This document shows, in pieces, positions 42,254 through 54,479 of a stretch of DNA of 64,000 nucleotides. The position numbers and the translations under genes are program-made. Source of the stretch: Aquatica leii (lineage: Eukaryota > Arthropoda > Insecta > Coleoptera > Lampyridae). Under the pieces are notes generated by a model that did not search any database, was not told where the DNA came from, and saw only the letters and a program-made list of their open reading frames with translations. Location of the stretch: NCBI GenBank assembly GCA_035610365.1, contig CM069432.1:10788001-10852000 (forward strand), given 5' to 3'. How positions within the stretch are numbered: position 1 is the first letter of the stretch; the number at the start of each line of letters is the position of its first letter.

Positions 42254-44837
42254 TTATTTTTCTGGATTCTTTGTTGAGAAGCTGTGTGAAGAGTTGAGAT
42301 GGAAGGGTGAGGGAACTTCTGTTCCAGCTTCACTAGATTCACGAGAAGAACTTTCAGTTTGAATAGGTGGACGTCCTCTCTTGCGAATAGGAATGATTGG
42401 AGCAGTTTCTTCGTCTGAGTTGAAAGGAGTTAGATCAGCGACATGATATTTTCCTAAAATTTCATCTGGGTTACTAACAGAGGTAATCTCATAAGTTGTA
42501 GGTGTGACGATCTTGTGAATCAAATATGGACCATCACGACGAGGCGCGAACTTGGAAGTAAAGGAACTTTTAGCTTTACTGAGGACATGCGTTCTTATGA
42601 GCACTTTGTCTCCAATGTGAAAATTTGGAGCTGGGCGACGATTGGCATCGCTGTACTTCTTATATCGGTCTTGTTGTTGTTCTTGATTTTCACGAGCAAG
42701 ACGTAAGGTATCAGCAAGGTTTCGCAAGTATGGAGTTACTTGAGAAACGAAATTGTCATTCTCTATAATCGCGCGAAAATCACGCTGTACGTCTTCGGGC
42801 GTGCGTAACTCGCGTCCGAATGTAAGATAAGCAGCACTAAAACCGGTTGTTTGAGATTTCACACTATTCATGGCAAATCGCACTGCCGGGAGTTTATCTT
42901 TCCATTGTGTGTGATTGTTAGCAGTTAAGATAGAAAGTTGTGTTTTTAAATCGCGGTTTTTACGCTCAACCGGGTTAGCTTCCGGATGATACAATGGCAC
43001 TAAAGTCTGTGAAAAACCGAGACAATGAGCTGTCTGTTGCATAACGGAACTCACGAACTGAACACCGTTATCACTAATTACGCGCCTAGGAAGTCCAAAA
43101 CGTAAGATTATTTCATCTATAAGAATTCTAGAACAATTTTCAGCAGAAGCAACTTTTAATGCAAAGAGCTCTACCCAACGACTGGTTGTGTCTTCTATTA
43201 TGTAGATCCATTTATATCCATCCTCTGTCTCAGGTAGAGGTCCAAATAAGTCCATAGAAAGAACTTCAAATCGTTGATTTAGAATGGGCGTTTGAATCTG
43301 TCCCATGGGTTTTAAGTTAGAAGCTTTATACCTTTGGCAATCTAGACATTTTGCTACGTGATGGGTTATGTCACGACGCATACTTGTCCAATAGTATCTA
43401 CTGGCGATTCGCTGCATTGTACGATCAACTCCATAATGACCAGCTAGTTGAGAATCATGACATTCCGAGATGATCTTACTAACAGAAGACTTCGGAACTA
43501 CTAGCTGAGCAGTCTCTTCATCTGAGTCTGGAACATAGCGATGTAGAATACCGTTAATCATAATATACCCACGTTCGGTCCATCGTTTAAAATCGACATC
43601 ATCAGTAGGACGTTCGAAGCAGTCGATGATTTTACTTAGGTTGGGATCATTCATTTGTTCACGGCGCACTTCGTTGGTACTTTTCTTGAGTAAGTCAATG
43701 CTTACTAGTTTGGCTTCTAAGTTTTCCAAAGCAGGTCTTGATAGCATGTCAGCTACAACATTTAATCGACCTGGAGTATAGTCTATTTTTAAGTCATAAG
43801 ACTGGAGAAGAAGTGACCATCGTGCTAGACGACCTGTTGGTGATTTTAATGACATGAGCCACCTGAGCGGTTGATGATCCGACTGAACAACAGTAGTGGA
43901 ACCTTCTAAGTAACCTCTAAGATGGTTAACGGCCCACACGACAGCTAATGCTTCGCGTTCTGTAGTACAATAATTTTGTTCCGATTGTGTCAACAATCTG
44001 GATGCATATTCTATGGGTCTTTCGTCAGGACCCTCCCCCTGGAGTAAACATGCACCAAGAGCATATGCACTAGCGTCAGTTCTAAGAACATAGGGAAGCT
44101 TTGCGTCAGCCTGGCGGAGAATTGGACTAGTTGTTAACAGCTTTTTTAGTTGTTGGAAGGTTTCTTCTTGTTTAGGACCCCAAGTCCAAACTACATTTTT
44201 CTTTGTGAGGTTCGTGAGAGGTTTAGCTATACCTGCAAAATTCTCTATAAAACGGCGGTACCATGAACAGGTTTGGAGAAAAGAGAGAACTTGTTTCGTG
44301 TTCTTGGGCGTAGGCATATCTAGAATGGCAGACACTTTGCTTGGATTCGGCTTCAAACCCTGGGGACTAATCACGTGACCAAGGTAATTGACAGAAGGGC
44401 AACCAAATGTGCACTTGGATCTGTTTAAGTGAAGCTTAAACATTCTTAGGCGATTGAACACGAATTGTATGTCCCTAACATGTTCCGTGAAAGTAGGAGA
44501 CAATATGATCATGTCATCTAAGTAAGCCAAGATGTTTACATCTTGTAAACCGGAGCGAAATCTATCAATAAGGCGTTGAAATGTGGAAGGTGCATTTCGC
44601 AATCCAAACGGCATCCGCGTGTAACGGAACGAACCTAAAGGGCAAATAAATGCGGTCTTATCCCGATCTTCTGGCTTGACTGAAATCTGATGGTAACCTG
44701 ATTTAAGATCAAGAGTTGTCATATAAGTGGCTTTTTTAGCCGAATGAAGTAAATCTTCAATATGAGGCAATGGATATTTATCTGAACAAGTGATAGCATT
44801 TAGTTTTCGATAATCTACTACTAGCCTTGTGCCTCCA
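42254..44837 (-). CDS. Gypsy pol: RT, RNase H, integrase
   Basis: Continuation of the polyprotein. Reverse transcriptase with LDLKSGYHQI and LAYLDDMIIL (catalytic Y-L-D-D); RNase H with LRTDASAYALGACL, TTEREALAVVWAV and QSDHQPLRWL; integrase with the HHCC finger (HDSQLAGHYGV ... CLDCQR), SMDLFGPLP, ISDNGVQFVSS and NPVERKNRDLK (D, D, E). A C-terminal extension ends near 42257. The frame is open from 44837, just downstream of the A8 run that breaks it from gag-pro; the first ATG (44770) is internal to RT, so it is not an independent start. Confidence 0.93.
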
Positions 44838-46473
44838 TTTTTTTTGGCACTAAAACTATTGGAGCAGCATAAGGAGATTCACATTCTTCTATAATATCTT
44901 CCGATAGAAGATGTTCGATTTCTTTACGTAAGATATCTTTTTTCCCTTCGGAGAGACGATAAGGTGGAACTGCTATAGGAGTATTATCTGTGAGAGTAAT
45001 GGTATGTTCTGCATACGGAGTGGCTTCTTTGTTGGGTAGAAATAAATCAAGATTTTTCTCGAGAACATTATTAAATTCGGATTTTTCTACCGAAGTAAAC
45101 GAAATACCTTCATCAGAGCGCAATTTAATGTCTTTTAACTGAACTGAATTCAAAAAACACGAACATTGATTTACGGAATTTGGTTCAGAGTCAAATGGGT
45201 AAATCCTTTGAGGAAAATCTCCATAGAACCATGATTCATGAGGTATATCAATAACAATGTTTGCTACTTTTAAAAAATCAGCACCTAAAAGTGTTTTACT
45301 TTGAGAGTGTTCTGGTACAGAAATTAATGAAATATTATGCGATCTCCCTCCTAAGAGAATTTTAACTTGAAACACAAGTACATTAACCTTTGACGTTTTG
45401 CCATCTGCTAGTGTCATTTCCATGACTTGGGAAAAATATGGGATGCCATCCTGCAGAAGTATATTTCTGAGTGTAGTACCTGCTATGCTAGATTGAGCAC
45501 CGGAATCCAGGTAACTGTAACCGCTATGGCCTTCGATGTGAACACAAGTCAGTGGTCGTGCATTCTGAGAATACAAATTCTTACAGTTTGATACATCATT
45601 AAACATATTACATAAAAATTCAGTAGGTGAATCAGATCTAAATGTACTCACATGAGCAACTTCGGTTTTACCTTTTAAACATTTAGGGCAATTGCTGCGA
45701 ATATACCCAGGTGTTTTGCATCCATAACACGAAATTTTACAGTCACCACTTGAACCTACAGAACATGAGCTAGAACTAGCATTATTCACAACATGTTTCT
45801 GATTCTCAGTAACATTTGAAGACTCGGAACGTATGCGTAATAACTTCTTACATTCATCTTTAAGGTGTCCGTAGTTTTTACAATAAACACATTGTTTAGG
45901 TTTACGAATATGATTGTGATGGCTATTGTAAGGCATATTATTTTTAATTGAGTTAGTTGATCTACTTGGAATTTCAGAGAAAGTTTGTTCAATGACACGT
46001 GCAGATTCGATCAATTCTTTGAATGAGTTTATTTTATCGCGAGTAATTTTTTCTCTAATTCTTACATTTAAAAGTCCGTACACCATGTCAAGTTGTACAT
46101 GTTCTGAAATAACAGATTTGCCTGTAAGACGTGATAACAATGCGCGCGTTTTAGAAATAAAGACGTCGGTTTTCTCATTATCTTGTTTAAGTGCAAACAA
46201 ATCCTGGAAAATTTGGTGTGCAGGCTTTAGATAACCATAAGCATGTCGAAGTGATGTGATAGCTTCATCAAAGCATTGAATTGAGCTTTTAATTCCTTGC
46301 CACCATGTAGCTGCATCATCTGTTAGAAGCATTGAAAGTCCTTTTAGTGCATGTTCGTTGCTTACATTAAGACATTCCTTATATACCGTTATTGAATCAA
46401 TGAATGCTTCGATATCGGAGTTTGAATCACCATTAAACTTTGCTTTACATGCAGAAAAATTTGCAGTACTCAC
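44821..46473 (-). CDS. Gypsy gag-protease and RT start
   Basis: 550-codon frame from ATG 46473 (MSTANFSACKAKFNGDSNSD). Gag (retrotrans_gag: ATWWQGIKSSIQ, QDLFALKQDNEKTDVF), two zinc knuckles (CVYCKNYGHLKDEC normal; CYGCKTPGYIRSNC has Tyr where His is expected), aspartic protease (LDSGAQSSIAGT), then the start of RT (YAAPIVLVPKK). The frame ends six codons after an A8 run (plus-strand T8 at 44838-44845). Nine A, or a -1 shift on that run, would join it to the pol frame. Gag and pol appear to have been a single reading frame. Confidence 0.93.
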   Translation of the reverse strand: MSTANFSACKAKFNGDSNSDIEAFIDSITVYKECLNVSNEHALKGLSMLLTDDAATWWQGIKSSIQCFDEAITSLRHAYGYLKPAHQIFQDLFALKQDNEKTDVFISKTRALLSRLTGKSVISEHVQLDMVYGLLNVRIREKITRDKINSFKELIESARVIEQTFSEIPSRSTNSIKNNMPYNSHHNHIRKPKQCVYCKNYGHLKDECKKLLRIRSESSNVTENQKHVVNNASSSSCSVGSSGDCKISCYGCKTPGYIRSNCPKCLKGKTEVAHVSTFRSDSPTEFLCNMFNDVSNCKNLYSQNARPLTCVHIEGHSGYSYLDSGAQSSIAGTTLRNILLQDGIPYFSQVMEMTLADGKTSKVNVLVFQVKILLGGRSHNISLISVPEHSQSKTLLGADFLKVANIVIDIPHESWFYGDFPQRIYPFDSEPNSVNQCSCFLNSVQLKDIKLRSDEGISFTSVEKSEFNNVLEKNLDLFLPNKEATPYAEHTITLTDNTPIAVPPYRLSEGKKDILRKEIEHLLSEDIIEECESPYAAPIVLVPKKMEAQG

Positions 46474-46839
46474 AGTTTAAATGTTGTGTTGATTATTTAC
46501 TTGAATCCCTTGGATTAAATTCTGAATCATCTCAACTGTCATAATTAACTGTTGTGGTTGATTTTCTGCCATATTTGTCAAATCACTGGTAACTTTTTCT
46601 GATCGTAACAGCATAAACAAATACCGTGCTGTCAGAGTAGTGTGATGCGCAGTTCTAAAAACACAGGTTAATTCGAGTAGCTAAACAAATATTTGAATTG
46701 TTCGTAATGGAGGACGCTAGTTTGTTAACACCAAACGCAGCAATCTTGACGAAACAATTACGAAATCTTACTTTCGTTTTAAACGTTTGTTGAATACTGT
46801 TTACCACCGAAAACGTAAGGCCCCACGTTGGGCGCCACT

Positions 46840-47084
46840 TGTGGCGGGTAGGTGTGGGTTATATTACCCTCGTTTCGATAGTTATAGTATTGTTAGCCAC
46901 TACTACACGTAACACACAGTTTTATTTAGTTAACAGATACATTCAAAATGAATTAACACTTTAATTGACGAAAATCATAAAAATTAAAAAAACTAATGTC
47001 AAAAATGTAGTCTTTTGTTACGCGAGGTCGCCCTCTCTAACTAAAGTGTGTCGCGTCGCTGCGACACTACGGCTCGTTGTTACA
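46840..47084 (-). repeat. Gypsy 5' LTR (right in window)
   Basis: 245-bp direct repeat of 41935-42179. Confidence 0.95.
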
Positions 47085-47146
47085 AATTAACAAAAATTGC
47101 TGTTTATTGTGTTGACAATATTATCTCTAAAAAAATATATTTTTAG

Positions 47147-47695
47147 GTTCAGAACAATACATCAATAGAGGATTTATAGCAATGCAGATGGCAATTGATA
47201 CGTCGTTTCTGGATATGTCTCTAGGATCGAACTCATCGATCGATCTTGTAATGCAAGAATTTCCCTATCCACCGTACGTTAACGATATGGGAATCACAGA
47301 CATGTTTTTGTACATTATGCCTTTGGTTACTGTGTTTAGTTTTGTATTTTTATGTCCAGCTGTACTAAAACGTATTGTAGAAGAAAAAACTACTGGAATA
47401 AAGGCAATGGTTGCTCTATTTAGCTGACTACATTCTAATTTATATTTTTTATAGGAACTGATGAAAATGATGGGTTTACAATCGTGGATGTTATGGCTAG
47501 GGTGGTTTTTACACGCATTTATTGTTAACTTTATATCGATTTGCCTCATCACATTTTTTATGAAGGTGCCATTATGGAACGCACATTTTCCTCCAATTGA
47601 GTATTGCAGTGCATCTGTATATTTTGTTTTTCTCTTGCTGTACAGTGCTTCGGGTACCGTTTTTTGTTTTGCTATCAGTTCATTCTTTAGTAGAC
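47147..47695 (+). CDS. ABCA-family transporter, exons a and b
   Basis: Two coding exons of a full-length-type ABC transporter of subfamily A (lipid or sterol export in animals). Exon a (47147-47403) encodes SEQYINRGFIAMQMAIDTSF, then the start of the transmembrane domain (LYIMPLVTVFSFVFLCPAVL) and IVEEKTTGIK. Exon b (47455-47695) encodes ELMKMMGLQSWMLWLGWFLH and two more membrane helices to AISSFFSR. The 51-bp intron between them appears to be of GC-AG type (AAG|GCAATG ... ATAG|GAACTG), which gives the family-typical GIKELMKMMGL; using the nearest GT would add Ala-Met. The acceptor before exon a is TTTTTAG. The next exon is at 62564; in-frame joining gives SRPTLAMVVG. Confidence 0.9.
47404..47454 (+). 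other. Probable GC-AG intron, 51 bp
   Basis: Donor AAG|GCAATG fits the GC-donor consensus; acceptor TATAG|GAACTG. A GT two codons downstream (ATG|GTTGCT) is the alternative. Confidence 0.6.
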
Positions 47696-48883
47696 GTAAG
47701 TATTATTTTTTTATACTATTAGTCATAAAGTATTATCTAAAATTCGTGCAAGTGTTTTAAATTTCAATTTCATGTTTGTTCGTGCCATATTAAATCCTAT
47801 TGTTTGCTTATCTTTTCGCACGAATTTAAAGTCATTGTTTTAGCAAATTGTTATAAAAAATTTAATTGTCATATTTGAAGCAGCAGGAAGATAAGCAATC
47901 AGTATAACATACGCCAAACCATCCAAATACGTCAAACGTGTGGAATTATACATCAATCATACGTTATTTGCAGTCGTAGAGGCATAGTCGTAGGCATTAT
48001 GTTGTGAACTGTGACCTTGAGTCGAAAATCGGAATTAATATACTAAAAGTCAAAAATTTGACAAGTCTATCTGAATTCCAAAAACGTTAGTTTATTTAAA
48101 AGGCACTCACGTCAATAAATATTAAAAATAATCAGATATTTATTTATTAAATAAAAATTAATTTACTTATAATAATACCTAAAGACTTATTAACAACAAA
48201 TACAATGATAAAAGCAAAAATAGATTAGAAAAAATATACCGGTGAATGTTTGTAAAACGGATAATAACAATATTTTGACATATACAGACTACAGCGCCAC
48301 AGTTCACCAGATCCTAAAAGACGTCTAACACAATTTTGTATAAAAAATTTCAGAGGATTACAAAAATCTAAATACAAAAAATAAGAAACGAGAAATACAT
48401 AAAGCAAAATAGAAAATGCACAGACACAAAAGTACATAAATACAATAATATAATATATAAATTGAGTAAATTAAATATTCAAATGAAGAAAAACATAAAG
48501 TTAAGTAAAATAAGGCGCTAAAAAAAATATTTGTTGTAGTCACTCTTAATCGTTCGGGTAACATCGCGCGCGATTAGCGTTCTTCGGGTCATTCGTGTTC
48601 ACTTTGCGTTGTAAACCTTCGCGGTTTGTTTATTCTAAATTGCCCTAATTCAACTTAGTCTCTTAAAACAAGTATTTGTAACCACTTTCCGTTCAAACGA
48701 CGAACTCTTCCTCAATTGCAGATTAAGTCGCTTCACATTTTTGAAAGGAGGACATGGTACGTCCGCATCATTTTGAATCGATCTAAGCCTGTTTCGGTTG
48801 CGTTGTATATAAGTTTAACTTTATTCATTGCCATTTGGCTTACAAATTTGGTCGTGTTGTCTATACATATATACTACATTTTC

Positions 48884-51400
48884 TTATCCCTTCTCCCCCC
48901 TTAACTTTTTCCTCCTGCTCCATACTTCCTCCATCCATTCCGCTCCTTTTCCGTTTTCATCTAAGATATCCACTATTTTCATCACCTCTTCTCTTAGTTC
49001 CCTGCATCTCTTTCTCATGTGGTTAAGGTCTTCCGTTTCTTCTCCACATAGCCTGCATAACTTTTCTGGTTCTTCTTTCCAATATTTGTTCCCTAACTCC
49101 TCGTTGCCACATCTGAACCTTGCCACTATTTTTTTCCTTTTGTTGCTTTTAATCTCACTGTCTTTTAAATATTCCGGCACCCCTTCACCCTTGATATCTT
49201 TATAATTCCTATTATATCTGCTCTCTTTTATCTTTGTCCATCTTTCTTGTTTTTCGATGTCTCTATCTCTCCTTATTATTTCTTCTTTTGTCCCTACCCC
49301 CTCTTCTCTTAATCTCTCCACTTCTTCACTCGCGTACCCGTTTCTTTTGTAATAATACTCTTCTCTGCCCTCCTGCCCGTACTTCACTTTCCCTCCCTTT
49401 ATCTCTTTCCAACATTCTTGCAGAACTTTGCAATCTGTTCTTTCCCTCATTTCTTCCTCGTATTTTATTGCTCTTTTTCCTGTCTCAATCCTTATTTTTT
49501 CTATCTGAACCTCCTCTCTCACAATATATCCCGGTGTATCCCTGTCCAATCCTAACACCCATCTCCAGTATTTTTCCTGTAGCCCCTCTACCTCCCTCCA
49601 CTCCTTCCAGCCTCATATTTCCGCTTCATACATTACCACCCCCTTTATTAATTTTTCGAACAGCAATTTTCTTTTTTTTATATCCATCTTGAATACTCTT
49701 TCCCCACACCCCAGACTTGTCCTATTAGCCTGTTTCCTTTCTTCGCCCTTTCCTTTATGTGTTCTCCCTCTTTATTATCCTGTTTCATCGTGTAGCCCAG
49801 GTATGTAAATTCCTTCACTTGTTGCACTTTCTCATCACTCCATCTCCACTCCTCTCTTTTTCTTTTCCCCCTCCTTTTCTAAATATCATTATCTTTGTTT
49901 TCTCCGTGTTTACTTCCATTTCTTTTTTTTTCATATATTTCTCTAGCGTTTTCATCATCTCTTTCATTTCCTTTTCCTCCTTAGCCACCAGCACTATGTC
50001 ATCCGCATACGTTAACGACCATACCTTAGCTTTCCCTACCACTATCCCTCCTGTCTGTTGTCCTCTCATTGTCTCTTCCAGATCCCCCGTATATACCGAG
50101 AACAGGCTTGGGCTCAGTGGACATCCCTGCCTCAACCCTCTCTTTGTTATGAATTTCTCACTCTCTTCCCCATTCACTTTAACCCTGCTTCTCGTTTCTT
50201 CGTATATTTCCTCTATTCTTTGTATTAATCTTTCATTGATTTTTTTCTTTTCATATATTCCCACAGCTTTTCCCTATTCACTTTGTCAAAAGCAGCTTTT
50301 AGGTCTACGAATAGTGCTACCATTTTCCCTCTTTTTTTTTTCTAGTTCTTTATTTGCTAAGTGTTTCATTATATATATGTTGTCTATCGCCCTTCTTCCT
50401 TTTCTAAATCCCGCTTGTCCGTCTGGTACCAAACTTCTTTCCTCTATTTCCTTCTGTAATCTTTCTTGCAGTATTGTCGCGTACAATTTGTATGCCGAGC
50501 TCAATAATGTTACCCCTCTATAATTCTCGACTTTATTTTTTTTGCCTTTTTTATGTATTGGGCATATTATTCCCTCTCTCCATCTCTCTGGGAATCCTTC
50601 CCCTTTCCATATTTTGTTTATTATTTCCGTCATCCTTTTTGCTACATTTTCTCCCCCGTATATCCACTCTTCTCCTTGTATCCCATCTTCTCCTGTCGCC
50701 TTTCCTTTTTTTATATTCTTTATCGCCTCTATTACTTCTTCCTCCCTTATTCTATCCCTATCTCCTTCTTCTTGACTTACTACCACGTCTTTCCTTTTTT
50801 CTTTTTCCTGCTTTTGTTCTACCCCTCCCAACAGGTTCCGGAAATATATCTCCCATTCTTTAATTTTTATTCCTTTTGTCGTCCTGTTTTTTTTCCTCTG
50901 CTTCTTTAGGTACTTCCATACCTCTTCTTCCGTTTTTATTCCTTTAATCTGCTCCTCTTGTTTCTTTTTGTTTTCCTCCTTCTTTCTGTCGCATGTTTTT
51001 TTGTATATTTTTACTGCTTCTTTGTATTCTTCTTTTTCTTTCTTCCCTTTTTCCACTGTCTTAATGCTCTTCTTGAATTTTTCTTTGCTTCCTTGCATTC
51101 CTTATCCCACCATTTCTTCCATCCAGTTTTCTCCCCTTCCATTTTCTAAATCTGACTCTCTCTGTTGCTTTCTCCATCATCTCTCTCATTTCCTCCACAC
51201 TTTCTTGTAATTCCTTCCCTATCCATACCGTTTTCCCTATTCTCTCTTTATATCTTTTTATACCCTCTTCTGTCCACTTTTTTTTAGTTATGTACTTCTC
51301 CTCTTCCTCTCTCTCTTCTCTTTCCCTTCCTTCCATTGTCAATTCCAGTGGTTGATGGTCTGACTCTACCCTTTGTTGTTGTATTCTCAGTACGTTTCAG
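48884..51400 (-). pseudogene. LINE-C, Lys/Glu-rich non-LTR RT remnant
   Basis: Minus strand, N to C: coiled, charged N-terminus (51061-51342), pre-RT and RT start (GKATGEDGIQGEEWIYGGEN, VENYRGVTLLSSAYKLYATI, QAGFRKGRRAIDNIYIMKHL; 50286-51098), RT core (RQGCPLSPSLFSVYTGDLEE and YADDIVLVAKEEKEMKEMMK; 49815-50264), and C-terminal part with LGLDRDTPGYIVREEVQ and a CCHC-like finger CRLCGEETEDLNHMRKRC (48884-49558). Frames change between segments. The coding strand is extremely purine-rich, so the + strand shows long pyrimidine tracts and spurious Ser/Phe/Pro-rich ORFs. Confidence 0.85.
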
Positions 51401-51529
51401 CTCCGTTATTTTTTCTTTTTACCTAAACTATATTTTATCTTTTACTCCTTAACTATTCTAGACGCGTTCCTTACCCGTCCTTACTGTTCCGTGTAGTTCA
51501 TCCTTTTGGGCACCGAGAATGAAATCTTT

Positions 51530-51950
51530 GACCGTGGTTGATTGAATTGGTAGGATTTCCACAAAGAGAACCTGATTTACTGAACGCAGTACAAAAAATA
51601 CGTACCGGGTGGGTGACTAAAAACGACCGTCCGCAGGTTTGGGAAAAGTCGCCTTGAAAAATAGCTGGAAAATATTATCGAGCTCTTAAGATTGCCGGCA
51701 GGGAGCATAGTGATCATGCTTAAATGGAAAGTTGGATTTTTTCGTAATAGGCTGATTTTTATTAGAAAGGTTTTGCTGTAATTTTTAAAATTAAGTGGTG
51801 GGATACATAAAAATATATTTTCTTTAAATGTCAATTACTTCGGTTATTCTTAACAATAGTTTAACAAACTTGGACTCGTTAGAAAATGTTTTCCTTTGTC
51901 TATCCATAGCATTTTATAATGTCTATTTGAAAAATAGTGAGCCCCTATAG
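51530..51950 (-). repeat. Diverged inverted repeat, left arm
   Basis: Its reverse complement aligns with 58470-58905 (shared strings: TAGACAAAGGAAAAC, CCAAGTTTGTTAAA, TTTAAGCATG, CCCACCCGGTAC). Arms are about 420 bp, roughly three-quarters identical by eye. Confidence 0.75.
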
Positions 51951-52499
51951 CACTTTATCTAACATGTAAACAATTATCATGATTTTCCTTTAAAAAAATT
52001 AAATGTAATGGTATGTTTTTTTTACACAGTCAATTAGAGGAATGAAAGCTTAAGCTTTTATTAAAAACCGCAATTAGATAGCTTTTGTCTAACAGAAGTT
52101 ATTAGGAAACTAAAGTTGGAATTATAAATTTTTTGATCTTGCAAAATCACCGCAAAAACAAGTCACCTGTGAAAATGCATTTTCACATTTGCGTTGACAT
52201 TGTTAACTTAAATATTTATGCGTTGTGGTTTTAGTTCGCGGTTTATTCAAAACTTATTTGAATTACGCGGGTATAAAATCAGCTTACGTTTCCATCTCGA
52301 TAGCCATTTACATATTATTGAAAAATCAATCTCCGGTAACTTGACAGGAGAAAATTTTGCCAACATGAAGCAAATAAGTATTTTTTTATCTCAATACTTC
52401 CTCTAAGAATACATATCTAATTACACTTAACATAGTACGAATTTTTTCTAGTCTTCTACGAGCTAACGGTTTTGTCCTGACATAAGCGGTTTGGTTTTC
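51951..52499. other. AT-rich, no gene seen
   Basis: No recognisable feature; only a short ORF (52218-52406) without motifs. Confidence 0.4.
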
Positions 52500-54440
52500 T
52501 CCTTCCAACTTCCCGGTTGTTTATCTCTTTGATGATTCGATTTTTTATGAAATTCTAGGTTTTTACCAATTTGATTGCACTGGCATTGTCAATCAGAAGC
52601 GTGGGTGTTTCTTGCAATTCACAAATTTATGCTAAAAGTCGTTTTATTCATATTGCTTCCTTCACCTTGTCGCGTGCCGCTAAATACGATTGTGGAGAGG
52701 ACAACACAATAGTGCTTTCGGCTCATTCAGTTAATGACACCGCCACTAAACTTGCATACCATGCCACTCCTAGATCGTCTCGTACTGACGTCATCTGCGT
52801 AGTTCGCATCGCTATAGGTTCTTAATCCTTCGGCTCTCTGATTTTCATCAGACCCACGATCTGGGGTTCCCTTGAGGCACCGTAAAAACCTCTTCACACC
52901 TCGCTAGTTCCAAGCTTTAAGATTGGCCAGAAGCTTCGGTAACCATGCTCACTGCGTACGTTATATCAGGTCTGGTAATAATTGATAAATATATAAAACT
53001 TCCGACGGCCTCACGATAAGGTATCTAATTATCTATCTCTAAGTCATTATCGACATCTTCACTGCCGGCTTGCCTCTTGCACTTTTAATTTCTCCAGGAC
53101 CTTGCGGGTGTAGTCGTCCTGTACTATAAAAACCGAGCCATCTTCTAGTCGTCTGATTTGCATCTGCAGAAAACAATTCATAGCACCAAAAGTAATTTTG
53201 AGTTCATTTTGCAGTTGATATAAAAAATGTCCTATTTCTAAATTATCTGTGCCTGCGACGAGCCCATAGTCTACATACACCCATCACCACCATATAAGAA
53301 TGCTGTTTTCACATCAAATTTTTCGATGTGGCTGACTGTGTCAAATCGAACCACAGGACTAAAAGTTTCTTCGTAATATATGCTAGGTGTCTGCGAATAG
53401 TCTTTTACAACCAATCTGATCTTAAACCGTACTTCCAAACCACCACATTTTGGTTTAATACGTAACAGCCACCGATTTCCTATCAATTGCGCATTTAATG
53501 GTTTATTTACTAGATCATACGTATTGTTTTCATTTAATGAGCCCAGTCCCTCATTCATTGCTTTCATACACTACTCAGCATCACTGGAATTCATAGCTGG
53601 GATATATTAAAAAGATACAACTTCTTTCTCGTCGTCTTTTTTGTTGACTTCCTCCACACCAACGGTTTTTTTTTCGAGAGCTTTCTCCGACACTGATGAC
53701 TGTTCTCGGCTGAGAAATAAACAGCTGTACCGACTTCGATAGCACAATTTCTTCTTTGAAAATGATGTCACGACTCAACACCGCTTTATTTTGAGGTTTT
53801 GCTCATACTCTGTAGCCATCATTTCCAGAATATCCAAGTAAACCAGCAATGCTCTTTTTATCCCACTTTTGCCGTTTCTGTGTACCAAATATGCATAGAT
53901 TATCGAAATCCGTTTCGTCCTTTTTGAACTATAATTCACATGGCGTCTTGTTTTCTACTGCATTTGGACTAAGGTAATTTAATGTGTACCCTGCACTATT
54001 TACTGCTTCGGCTCACAGTTTAATCGGCATTTCCTCACTGTGTATCATTGAACGTACACTTTCTACCAGCGTACAATTTTCACGTACTTTCATCTGCAAT
54101 ACATAAAGTCCTTTAGTAGTTTTTATTCCTCTTAAACGCACAATACAGTCTTTTGTTAACACGCACTAGTTTCGATCATATTTCTTCTCAATTCCGGTGC
54201 ATACCACACATTTATCAAATGATTTTATCTTTGATTTGCAGTTCAACATGTACTGTGCATGAATAATTTGACAATTACCTACTTGAACTTCTCGAGGTAG
54301 TTCAAACGTATCGTAGGTCACAAAATAATCCTTGTGTGCAGGCGCACCCGAATCGGCAAGCCATTGATCTCGACCGCATCGTAGTTAAACATCCAGACTT
54401 TTTAGGCTTGGTCCTAGTCTCTCCTTAAGAGCCACTTGGT
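52500..54440 (-). pseudogene. Ty1/copia retrotransposon pol remnant
   Basis: Minus strand from about 54400 to 52560. Protease-like WLADSGAPAHKDYF (54340-54390), integrase remnants (about 54000), the linker NKAVLSRDIIFKEEIVLSKS (53730-53800), RT with GNRWLLRIKP, TPSIYYEETFSPVVRFDTVS and FDVKTAFLYG (53271-53567), MYVDYGLVAG (Y-V-D-D degenerate to Y-V-D-Y; 53059-53280) and RNase H with RSRSGMVCKFSGGVI (52730-52800). No LTRs found. Numerous stops. Confidence 0.85.
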
Positions 54441-54479
54441 CTGTGCCGTATTGTCATTCGTGAACCCAAACAAACTGAC

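Larger units (their letters stand above)
41935..47084 (-). mobile_element. Ty3/gypsy LTR retrotransposon, recent insertion
   Basis: 5.15 kb, minus orientation. LTRs of 245 bp at 41935-42179 and 46840-47084 start TG and end CA and differ at only two places seen (c/t at about 41944 versus 46849 and at about 42123 versus 47028). A primer-binding site TGGCGCCCAACGTGGGGC lies 2 bp inside the 5' LTR (46820-46837). A polypurine tract AAAGGGGGAGA precedes the 3' LTR (42182-42192). Flanks aagt and aatt may be a 4-bp target duplication with one change. It lies 62 bp upstream of an ABCA exon. Confidence 0.95.

Noticed and set aside
44838-44845. Programmed -1 frameshift separating gag and pol of the gypsy element
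   Set aside because: The site lies inside the RT domain, not at the gag/pro/pol boundary. Similar A-run breaks occur in unrelated genes of the window, so error or mutation is more likely. Kept only as an alternative.
48828-51210. Several + strand Ser/Pro/Phe-rich ORFs
   Set aside because: They are antisense to the purine-rich LINE-C coding strand and have no independent support.
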